A DNA stretch of 34,354 nt from Rugamonas violacea. Lineage in GTDB: Bacteria; Pseudomonadota; Gammaproteobacteria; Burkholderiales; Burkholderiaceae_D. Location of the stretch: assembly GCF_016461825.1 (NCBI RefSeq), contig NZ_JAEMNU010000003.1, forward strand, positions 38,071 through 72,424, given 5' to 3'. The position numbers and the translations under genes are program-made. Below, piece after piece: positions 28,245 through 34,354 of this stretch; the first letter of the stretch is position 1, and every line of letters starts with the position of its first letter. The notes beneath the pieces are model-generated. The model saw nothing but the letters and a program-made list of their open reading frames with translations. It searched no databases and was not told where the DNA came from.

Positions 28245-29390
28245 ATGGTTAAATCTTTTGAGGGGGCTCGTGGCTTCGCGGCGCTGATCGTCGCGCTGTT
28301 TCACTTCAAGCTCATCGTCACCGGCCCGTTCACCGCCGTCGTCACCGGCTGGTCGCTGGTGCGCAATGGCTATTTGATGGTCGACCTGTTTTTCGTGCTG
28401 AGCGGCTTCCTGATGGCGGCGAACTACGCGCAGCGCCTGGAGAGCAAGCAGGCTTTCCGGCCCTTCCTGCTGCGCCGTCTCGGCCGGCTGTTCCCGCTGC
28501 TGGTGTTTGCCACCGTGCTGTACGTGCTGGTGCAGAACGCCGACCACTTCATCCGCAACCAGATCGTCGCGCTGGACCTCGCCAAACTCGCCAGCGGCAC
28601 CGCCCACCTGCCGTATGTGCTGCCGACACTGGCCGAGATCCTGGCGACGTTGACCATGACGCACAGCCTGGGCCTGTTCGACAAGCTGATCCTGAACTTT
28701 GCCAGCTGGAGCATCAGCGTCGAGTTCTACACCTACATCCTGTTCGCCGCGGTTTGTTTCATGCTGCGCGGCCGCGCGCGCCTGTTCGCCTTCGGCTTGC
28801 TGGCGCTGGCGGCATCGGTCTTGATCGCCTGGCTGGCCATCGTCCCGCGCGACTGCCGCGTGCAACTGCATTGTCTCGACATCACCTACGATTTCGGCTT
28901 CTTCCGCAGCGTCGCCGCCTTCTTCCTGGGCGCCCTGGCCAGCTCGCTGAGCAAGCATTGGCGGTGCAGTGCCAACCTGGGGCAGGCCGGCGCGTTGTCG
29001 CTGTTGCTGCTGCTGTTCCTGTTGGTCGACCGCTTCCCCTTGTTGGATTTCCTCTGTCCGCCGCTGTTTGTGCTGCTGGTGCTGTCGATTCGCCAGGACG
29101 AGGGGATGCTGGCGCCGCTGTTGGGCAGCCAGCCATTCCAGACGCTTGGGCGCAACTCCTATTCCATCTACATGATGCACCCGCCGATGCTGTGGGTGGT
29201 GTGGCCCGGACTGAAAGCGGCGCAGGGGCATTTGTGGCTGGAACTGGCCCTGCTGCTGGCGTATATCGTGCTGGTGTTGCTGGTGTCGGGCTGGACCTAC
29301 CAATACATCGAGGATCCGGCGCGCAAATGGATCAACGGTCTGGCCTCGGCCAAGTCGGACAAGTTGTCGCCCCGGGTCCGGCCGGTTTGA
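28245..29390 (+). CDS. Acyltransferase-3 family membrane protein (OafA/YrhL-like)
   Basis: A 381-residue inner-membrane protein with about ten helices. The N-terminal SFEGARGFAALIVALFHF carries the family Arg and the catalytic-type His in the first helix. Next come the conserved LMVDLFFVLSGFLMA, RRLGRLFPLLV, a WSISVEFYTYI segment, and the C-terminal NSYSIYMMHPPM with HPP. These enzymes O-acylate extracytoplasmic sugars or lipids (O-antigen, peptidoglycan, exopolysaccharide). No partner SGNH domain or glycan cluster adjoins, so the acceptor is unknown. ATG at 28245 is chosen for its AGGA site and family fit; a 21-codon upstream extension is non-homologous. Confidence 0.92.
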   Translation: MVKSFEGARGFAALIVALFHFKLIVTGPFTAVVTGWSLVRNGYLMVDLFFVLSGFLMAANYAQRLESKQAFRPFLLRRLGRLFPLLVFATVLYVLVQNADHFIRNQIVALDLAKLASGTAHLPYVLPTLAEILATLTMTHSLGLFDKLILNFASWSISVEFYTYILFAAVCFMLRGRARLFAFGLLALAASVLIAWLAIVPRDCRVQLHCLDITYDFGFFRSVAAFFLGALASSLSKHWRCSANLGQAGALSLLLLLFLLVDRFPLLDFLCPPLFVLLVLSIRQDEGMLAPLLGSQPFQTLGRNSYSIYMMHPPMLWVVWPGLKAAQGHLWLELALLLAYIVLVLLVSGWTYQYIEDPARKWINGLASAKSDKLSPRVRPV

Positions 29391-29446
29391 CGAAAAGGCC
29401 GTCCCGTCGCCTGCCGGGGCGTGTGTTCAGCATTGGTATCTAGCCC

Positions 29447-29484
29447 TTGGCTTGCGGGCGCCGGCTGTCCATAATGAGGACAGC
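29447..29484 (+). promoter_or_regulatory. Promoter with overlapping operator-like dyad
   Basis: TTGGCT (29447-29452), 17-base spacer, CATAAT (29470-29475). A perfect dyad GCTGTCC (29464-29470) with GGACAGC (29478-29484) overlaps the -10 hexamer, the geometry of a repressor site. It lies 32 bases before the ATG at 29517. Confidence 0.6.
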
Positions 29485-29516
29485 GAGCAACGCGGTTCGC
29501 CCTGCGAGGTGCCATC

Positions 29517-29981
29517 ATGAAACAGCGGAAAATTGCATTGATCGCGGCCGTGCTGCTCGGCCTGCTTGCCGGCGGCCATGGCCGCGCCGGCGCGCCGGAC
29601 GGCGAGGGCGCCGCGCCGGTCCCGGCCGAGGCGCAAGCCTACGCCGGCCTGCCGTTCTGCACCCTGAGCGCCGATGGCAAGCACCTGGCGCGGCAACCCT
29701 GCCGCACCGCGCCGGCGCAACGGCCCATGCCGCGCCGGCCGGTGACGCAGATCATCGAGCCGATGCCGTCCCGCGCCGCGCCGCCGCGCTTGGCGCCGCC
29801 GTCGTTGCCGCCGTCCGCGCCGTTGCGGACGCCGAGCCCGCCCCAGCCGCTGGGCAACTGCGGCGTCGGCGGCTGCTACGACGCCGGCGGCGTCTGGCAG
29901 GGCAACGGTGTCGGCAACACCAGCGTCGTGCCGAACGGCAAACTGTGCCAGCGCAACGGCATCTGGTTGCAGTGTTTTTGA
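29517..29981 (+). CDS. Small exported Pro-rich protein, unknown function
   Basis: A 154-residue protein. Signal peptide about 1-24 (MKQRKIALIAAVLLGLLAGGHG), a short region with one Cys (LPFCTLSADGKHLARQPC), a long Pro/Arg/Ala linker (about 65-115), then a C-terminal module LGNCGVGGCYDAGGVWQGNGVG ending KLCQRNGIWLQCF. Six Cys suggest three disulphides in the periplasm or outside. The Cys/Gly/Trp C-terminal module resembles small domains annotated only as hypothetical; I do not recognise a named family. Antisense and shadow frames exist, but the promoter, the GAGG-type site and the signal peptide support this one. Confidence 0.7.
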   Translation: MKQRKIALIAAVLLGLLAGGHGRAGAPDGEGAAPVPAEAQAYAGLPFCTLSADGKHLARQPCRTAPAQRPMPRRPVTQIIEPMPSRAAPPRLAPPSLPPSAPLRTPSPPQPLGNCGVGGCYDAGGVWQGNGVGNTSVVPNGKLCQRNGIWLQCF

Positions 29982-30000
29982 GTTTTGTCCGCCAGCGGCT

Positions 30001-30080
30001 ACAAAACCACCCAATGGCACAGAGCCGGGGTCAGACCCCCGCGGGGTCTGACCCCAGATTGGCGCCTGTGGGTGGTTTTG
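30001..30080. repeat. Nested double-palindrome repeat, copy 3
   Basis: The largest copy. Outer arms CAAAACCACCCA (about 30002-30013) and TGGGTGGTTTTG (about 30069-30080) pair perfectly. The inner palindrome is GGGGTCAGACCCC, CGC, GGGGTCTGACCCC (30027-30055). It begins 20 bases after the preceding stop and could act as an mRNA 3' end. Confidence 0.87.
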
Positions 30081-30132
30081 ACTTCGCGGCGGGCGGGATA
30101 CACCGTTTCCTGCTCATCGGCGAACAAGTTTT

Positions 30133-30162
30133 TTGCTGTGGCGCGCGGAAATTCGCTACAAT
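30133..30162 (+). promoter_or_regulatory. Candidate promoter of the SDR gene
   Basis: TTGCTG (30133-30138), 18-base spacer, TACAAT (30157-30162). The -10 is strong and the -35 weak. The predicted start near 30169 lies just before the palindrome at 30176. Confidence 0.5.
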
Positions 30163-30175
30163 TGCCAGCGACTTG

Positions 30176-30191
30176 ACGTTTACGTAAACGT
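30176..30191. promoter_or_regulatory. 16-bp palindrome ACGTTTACGTAAACGT, LiuR-like operator
   Basis: A perfect palindrome between the predicted promoter and the SDR gene. From memory it resembles the MerR-family LiuR motif described for branched-chain amino acid and fatty acid catabolism genes in proteobacteria. That fits an HSD10-like dehydrogenase downstream. The match to LiuR is recall, not a search. Confidence 0.6.
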
Positions 30192-30298
30192 TACATGCCA
30201 GGTTTCCGCGCCGTCTTCAGGCCGCGCCTGGCGTTCCGGTCGGCCAAGGTCCGTGCAGAGACCGCGCCCTTCCATCTATTTTCGAATTGAGGACAGAC

Positions 30299-31057
30299 AT
30301 GCAGATTCAGAACAATGTATTCATCATCACCGGCGGCGCCTCGGGCTTGGGCGCGGCCACCGCGCGCATGCTCGTCGAGGCCGGCGGCAAGGTCGTGCTG
30401 GCCGACGTGCAGGTCGAGGCCGGCGAGCAGCTGGCGGCCGAACTGAAGTGCGTGTTCGTCAAATGCGACGTCAGCTCCGAGGCGGACGGCCTGGCCGTCG
30501 TCGCGGCGGCGCTGGCGCAGGGCACCCTGCGCGGCCTGGTCAACTGCGCCGGCGTGGCGCCGGCCGTCAAGACCGTCGGCAAGGACGGCCCGCACCCGCT
30601 CGACGTGTTCCAGCGCACCGTCAACATCAACCTGGTGGGCACCTTCAACATGGCCCGCCTGGCGGCCGACGCGATGGGCAAGACCGAGGCGGCCGAGCAC
30701 GGCGAGCGCGGCATCATCATCAACACCGCCTCGGTGGCGGCCTACGACGGCCAGATCGGCCAGGCGGCCTATGCCGCTTCGAAGGCGGCCGTGGTCGGCC
30801 TGACCCTGCCGATGGCGCGCGACCTGTCGCGCAGCGGCATCCGCGTGATGACCATCGCGCCGGGCATCTTCGAAACGCCGATGCTGATGGGCATGCCGAC
30901 CGAGGTGCAGGACGCGCTGGGCAAGATGGTGCCGTTCCCGCCGCGTCTGGGCAAGCCGTCCGAGTACGCGCAACTGGCCCGCGCCATCATCGAGAACGTC
31001 ATGCTGAACGGCGAGACCATCCGTCTGGACGGCGCCATCCGCATGCAACCCAAATAA
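30299..31057 (+). CDS. SDR-family 3-hydroxyacyl-CoA dehydrogenase type (HSD10-like)
   Basis: A 252-residue cytoplasmic NAD-dependent short-chain dehydrogenase. Rossmann motif TGGASGLG (11-18), Asp36 favouring NAD, NCAG (82-85), and catalytic Ser145, Tyr158 and Lys162 in AYAASK. Segments such as VNINLVGTFNMARLAA and IAPGIFETPMLMGMP resemble type II 3-hydroxyacyl-CoA dehydrogenases (HSD17B10), which act in isoleucine and fatty acid oxidation. The ATG at 30299 has GAGGA upstream. A LiuR-like palindrome lies in its leader. Exact acyl-CoA substrate unproven; a generic SDR remains possible. Confidence 0.87.
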   Translation: MQIQNNVFIITGGASGLGAATARMLVEAGGKVVLADVQVEAGEQLAAELKCVFVKCDVSSEADGLAVVAAALAQGTLRGLVNCAGVAPAVKTVGKDGPHPLDVFQRTVNINLVGTFNMARLAADAMGKTEAAEHGERGIIINTASVAAYDGQIGQAAYAASKAAVVGLTLPMARDLSRSGIRVMTIAPGIFETPMLMGMPTEVQDALGKMVPFPPRLGKPSEYAQLARAIIENVMLNGETIRLDGAIRMQPK

Positions 31058-31097
31058 GGTGTAAATGGTTTTTGGTGTAGGATGCCAGAGTCATCGG

Positions 31098-31127
31098 CGC
31101 GCGGCCCAGGTCGCGCGTTTTTCTTTT
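31098..31127 (+). terminator. Rho-independent terminator of the SDR gene
   Basis: CGCGCG (31098-31103), an 8-base loop, CGCGCG (31112-31117), then TTTTT, C, TTTT. It is 40 bases past the SDR stop and just before the next palindromic repeat. Confidence 0.8.
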
Positions 31128-31157
31128 GGGGCTGCAAGGCGCCGGGGACGCTGGCGT

Positions 31158-31222
31158 AACCCAGGGGCGTGGAGCCGGGGTCGGACCCGCCGGGTCCGAC
31201 CCCAGTTTGCGCCCCTGGGTTT
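31158..31222. repeat. Nested double-palindrome repeat, copy 4
   Basis: Outer arms AACCCAGGGGCG (31158-31169) and CGCCCCTGGGTT (31210-31221) pair perfectly. The inner palindrome is GGGGTCGGACCC, GCC, GGGTCCGACCCC (31177-31203). The inner core matches copy 1, while the outer arms differ and have changed on both sides together. Confidence 0.87.
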
Positions 31223-31270
31223 TGTCGGCATTCCCCTGGACCTTGAGGACCCCTTTTATCGGGAGACTTC

Positions 31271-33061
31271 ATGCTGCAACTGAAACGCCGCGCGCTCGCC
31301 GCCGCGCTGCTGGCCCTGTCCGGCGCGGCCTTGTTCGCCACGCCCGTCCTGGCCCAGGAGGCGCCGCAGCGCGCCCCCGAGATCGCCACCGGCTACGCCG
31401 AAAAGGCCGGCTGGTCGGCGCGGAAGTACATGGTGGCGGCGGCCAATCCGCTGGCGGCCGACGCCGGCTATCAAATGCTCAAGCGCGGCGGCGGCGCGGT
31501 CGACGCGGCCATCGCCACCCAACTGGTGCTGACCCTGGTCGAGCCGCAATCGTCGGGCATCGGCGGCGGCGCCTTCCTGCTGTACGCCGACGCCAAACAG
31601 ATCCAGGCCTTCGACGGCCGCGAGACGGCGCCGGCCAGCGCCGACGAGCACCTGTTCCAGGACGCCGACGGCAAGCCGGTCTCGCGCGAGGCCGGCGTCA
31701 TCGGCGGCCGCTCGGTCGGCGCGCCCGGCGTGCTGCGCATGCTGGAGCTGGCGCACCGCCAGCACGGCCGGCTGCCGTGGGCGACCTTGTTCGGCCCGGC
31801 CATCAAGCTGGCCGAGGGCGGTTTCGCCGTCAGCCCGCGCCTGTACGCGCTGCTGTCGTGGGACAAATACCTGGTGCGCGACCCGGTCGCCGCCGCCTAT
31901 TTTTTTGATGCCGACAAGCGGCCCTGGCCGGTCGGCCATGTGCTGAAAAACCCGGCGCTGGCGCAGACCCTGCACGAGATCGCCAAGGGCGGCGCCGACG
32001 CCTTCTACACCGGCCGCATCGCCCGCGACATCGTCGCCAAGGTGGCCGGCCACGCCAGCAATCCCGGCAAGCTGAGCCTGGCCGACATCGCCGGCTACCA
32101 GGCCAAGGTGCGCGCGCCGATCTGCAGCGACTACAAGGCCTGGACCGTGTGCGGCATGCCGCCGCCGTCGTCGGGCGGCATCGCCATCGCGCAGATGCTG
32201 GGCATCCTGGAGAACAAGAACCTGGCCGCCTATCCGCCGGTGAAGGGCAGTTACGGCGCCGAGGCGATCCACCTGTTCAGCGAGGCCGGCCGGCTGGCCT
32301 ACGCCGACCGCAACCGCTACGTCGCCGACACCGACTTCGTGCCGCTGCCGGGACGCGGCGTCGAGGCCCTGCTCGACAAGGGCTACCTGGCGCAGCGCGC
32401 CGGGTTGATCGGCGAGCGCTCGATGGGCCGCGCCAAGTACGGCACGCCGCCCGGCATGACGGTGGCCTGGGGCGCCGACAGCGAGACGGCGCGGCCGGCC
32501 ACCTCGCACCTGGTGGCGGTCGACGCCTTCGGCGGTTCGCTGTCGATGACCACCTCGGTGGAGGACGCCTTCGGCTCGCGCCAGATGGTCGACGGCTTCA
32601 TGCTCAACAACCAGCTGACCGACTTCTCCTTCGACTCGGCCGACGCCGACGGCCCGATCGCCAACCGGGTCCAGGCCGGCAAGCGGCCGCGCAGCGCCAT
32701 GGCGCCGACCTTGGTGTTCGACAAGGGCACGCGCAAGCTGGTGCTGGCCACCGGCTCGCCGGGCGGTTCGGCGATCATCAACTATGTCGCCAAGGTGCTG
32801 GTCGGGACGATGGACTGGGGCCTCGACGTGCAGCAGGCGATCAGCCTGCCCAACCTGGGCAGCCGCAACGGCCCGACCGAGCTGGAGGCCGGCCGCGTGC
32901 CGGCCGAGGTGCTCGCCGCGCTGCGCGCCCGCGGCCACGAGGTGCGCGAGACGGAGCAGAACTCCGGCCTGCAGGGCATCATGCGGCGCAAGACGGACGG
33001 CGCCGAGCACTGGTTCGGCGGCGCCGACCCGCGGCGCGAGGGGGCGGTGCGCGGCGACTGA
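31271..33061 (+). CDS. ggt: Gamma-glutamyltransferase
   Basis: A 596-residue periplasmic enzyme that cleaves the gamma-glutamyl bond of glutathione and related compounds. Signal peptide about 1-29 (ends PVLAQ). The large-subunit part opens with YMVAAANPLAADAGYQML and carries the glutamate-binding Arg in FDGRETAP. Self-cleavage is expected before Thr411 in RPATSHLVAVD, the nucleophile that begins the small subunit. LNNQLTDFSF and the oxyanion GSPGGSAI also match. Length is normal (E. coli 580). A GGGAGA site precedes the ATG. It is probably transcribed separately from the SDR gene, given the terminator and repeat between them. Confidence 0.95.
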   Translation: MLQLKRRALAAALLALSGAALFATPVLAQEAPQRAPEIATGYAEKAGWSARKYMVAAANPLAADAGYQMLKRGGGAVDAAIATQLVLTLVEPQSSGIGGGAFLLYADAKQIQAFDGRETAPASADEHLFQDADGKPVSREAGVIGGRSVGAPGVLRMLELAHRQHGRLPWATLFGPAIKLAEGGFAVSPRLYALLSWDKYLVRDPVAAAYFFDADKRPWPVGHVLKNPALAQTLHEIAKGGADAFYTGRIARDIVAKVAGHASNPGKLSLADIAGYQAKVRAPICSDYKAWTVCGMPPPSSGGIAIAQMLGILENKNLAAYPPVKGSYGAEAIHLFSEAGRLAYADRNRYVADTDFVPLPGRGVEALLDKGYLAQRAGLIGERSMGRAKYGTPPGMTVAWGADSETARPATSHLVAVDAFGGSLSMTTSVEDAFGSRQMVDGFMLNNQLTDFSFDSADADGPIANRVQAGKRPRSAMAPTLVFDKGTRKLVLATGSPGGSAIINYVAKVLVGTMDWGLDVQQAISLPNLGSRNGPTELEAGRVPAEVLAALRARGHEVRETEQNSGLQGIMRRKTDGAEHWFGGADPRREGAVRGD

Positions 33062-33130
33062 CTGTGGTAAGGAGGCTCTAAAGGCGGGGCCGGCCTCCCC
33101 AAACGGCGCAGACCCTGCTAATCTTGTCGC

Positions 33131-34300
33131 ATGGGAATTCAAAAGAAAACAGGCCTGATCCTCACCGGCGGCGGCGCCCGCGCCGCCTACCAGGTGGGGG
33201 TGTTGCAGGCCATCTCGGAGATCTTGTGGGAAGCCGGCTGGCCGCCGGCGCGCAACCCCTTCGACATCATCTGCGGCACCTCGGCCGGCGCCATCAACGC
33301 CACCGCGCTGGCCTGCCGCGCCGACAATTTCGGCGAGGGCGTGCAGAAGCTGCTCGACGTCTGGCAGCACATCACCGTCGAGCAGGTCTACCGCGCCGAC
33401 TCGCTCGGCGTGATCCGCTCCGGCGCGCGCTGGCTGTCGCTGCTGTCGTTCGGCTGGCTGCTGCGCAAATGGCGCGCCGCGCCGCCCCAGTCGCTGCTCG
33501 ACAACACGCCGCTGGCCAGCCTGCTGCACCGCATGCTCGACCTGCCGCGGCTCGACACCGCCTTGTCCGAGGGCCTGCTGCACGCGCTGGCGGTGACCGC
33601 CTCGTCCTACACCGGCGGCCAGCACATCACCTTCTACCAGACCGCCGCCGAGATCGCGCCGTGGGTCCGCATGCAGCGCGTCGCGCTGCAGGACCAGATC
33701 GGCATCGAGCATTTGCTGGCCTCGTCGGCGATCCCCTTCATCTTCCCGGCCACGCCGCTGTACCTGGGCGGCCACCGCGAATACTGCGGCGACGGCTCGA
33801 TGCGCCAGCTGGCGCCGATCTCGCCGGCCATCCACCTGGGCGCCAGCAAGGTGCTCGTCGTCGGCGCCGGCCGCCTGACCGAGCCGGCGCGCGACGCCAG
33901 CGAGTCGGCGCGCTACCCGAGCCTGGCGCAGATCGCCGGCCACGCCATGTCCTCGATCTTCCTCGACAGCCTGGCGGTCGACATCGAGCGGCTCGAACGG
34001 ATCAACCGCACCTTGTCGATGCTGCCGCCGGAGCTGCTCGAGAACACGCCGCTCAAGCCGGTCGAGCTGCTGGTGATCGCGCCGTCCGAGCGGCTCGACG
34101 ACATCGCCAGCCGCCACATCGCCAGCCTGCCGCCGCCGATCCGCACCATGTTGTCGGGCATCGGCGCGACCGAAACGCGCGGCTCGGCGCTGGCCTCCTA
34201 CCTGTTGTTCGAATCGTCGTATACTTGCGAGTTGATCCGTCTCGGCCAGCGCGACACCCAGGCCCGCAAGGCCGACGTGCTGGCCTTCTTCGGTTCGTGA
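33131..34300 (+). CDS. Patatin-like phospholipase
   Basis: A 389-residue protein with the full patatin catalytic set. The oxyanion loop GGGARAAYQVGVL (13-25), nucleophile elbow GTSAG with Ser51, and catalytic Asp221 in the CGDGSMR (D-G) motif. No signal peptide is evident. Such Ser-Asp dyad hydrolases act on phospholipid acyl esters; bacterial members range from housekeeping lipases to effectors, and nothing here points to secretion. The C-terminal half (about 240-389; SIFLDSLAVDIERLERIN) matches long patatins of Burkholderiales. The ribosome-binding site is weak. The stop lies 30 bases before the contig-end poly-G. Confidence 0.92.
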   Translation: MGIQKKTGLILTGGGARAAYQVGVLQAISEILWEAGWPPARNPFDIICGTSAGAINATALACRADNFGEGVQKLLDVWQHITVEQVYRADSLGVIRSGARWLSLLSFGWLLRKWRAAPPQSLLDNTPLASLLHRMLDLPRLDTALSEGLLHALAVTASSYTGGQHITFYQTAAEIAPWVRMQRVALQDQIGIEHLLASSAIPFIFPATPLYLGGHREYCGDGSMRQLAPISPAIHLGASKVLVVGAGRLTEPARDASESARYPSLAQIAGHAMSSIFLDSLAVDIERLERINRTLSMLPPELLENTPLKPVELLVIAPSERLDDIASRHIASLPPPIRTMLSGIGATETRGSALASYLLFESSYTCELIRLGQRDTQARKADVLAFFGS

Positions 34301-34330
34301 GCATGCCGCGCAACGGCAACCCACAGGCGT

Positions 34331-34354
34331 GGGGGGGGGGGGGGGGGGGGGGGG
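34331..34354. other. Terminal run of 24 G (probable artefact)
   Basis: The window ends in an uninterrupted G homopolymer right after ordinary sequence. This pattern fits dark-cycle poly-G reads from two-colour sequencing assembled at a contig edge rather than real DNA. Confidence 0.8.

Noticed and set aside
31256..34324. 1022-residue minus-strand open frame
   Set aside because: Spans antisense to both ggt and the patatin gene, which have full catalytic motifs; low-complexity Arg/Gly/Ala composition shows it is a shadow.

Overview
This window looks like a chromosomal contig end from a high-GC betaproteobacterium, most likely Oxalobacteraceae (the Massilia/Duganella/Janthinobacterium group). 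The basis is gene content and order (exbB-exbD-lpxK-Trm112-kdsB-adk beside xseA), a DUF4148 protein, strongly GC-biased codon use, and dispersed GGGGTC(A/G)GAC palindromes. The taxonomic call is inference; no rRNA is present. The contig ends in a run of 24 G, probably a sequencing artefact.

Layout. 1-5272: a palindromic repeat at the very edge, a small DUF4148 secreted protein, an Asp-rich hypothetical protein, then a three-gene operon of an FtsX-type ABC permease, its ATPase and an exported protein. 5275-5490: direct and inverted repeats. 5599-6177: iron superoxide dismutase (sodB). 6332-17149: a beta-glucoside/cellobiose-type utilisation locus. It holds a divergent LacI-family regulator, a CUT1 ABC importer (binding protein, two permeases, MalK-type ATPase), a GH1 beta-glucosidase, a TonB-dependent receptor and glucokinase. 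Three near-identical TGAAAAC-type operators lie between the regulator and the importer, one just downstream of a good sigma70 promoter. 17201-18676: a small foreign-looking patch with a truncated MqsA-like zinc protein, a 50-bp relic of an xseA 3' end, and a DUF1016/YhcG PDDEXK nuclease gene. 18677-20038: xseA.

20039-21744 is the most unusual part. This 1.7-kb non-coding stretch holds eight direct, imperfect units of about 95 bp. Each unit joins an AT-rich block to a DnaA-box-like 9-mer (TTATCCACA or one mismatch) inside a GCACA/TGTGC dyad. A ninth box touches the exbB ribosome-binding site, and a near-box dyad lies at the xseA start. It resembles a DnaA-titration or origin-like locus and is the best candidate here for an undescribed system.

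21745-28025: exbB, exbD, lpxK, a Trm112-like protein, kdsB, adk and a K+-independent H+-pyrophosphatase: envelope energisation, lipid A/KDO synthesis and nucleotide/PPi metabolism. 28245-34300: an acyltransferase-3 protein, a small exported protein with an operator-like dyad on its promoter, an SDR dehydrogenase behind a 16-bp palindrome, gamma-glutamyltransferase and a patatin-like phospholipase. Four nested palindromic repeats (1, 10911, 30001, 31158) are scattered between genes.
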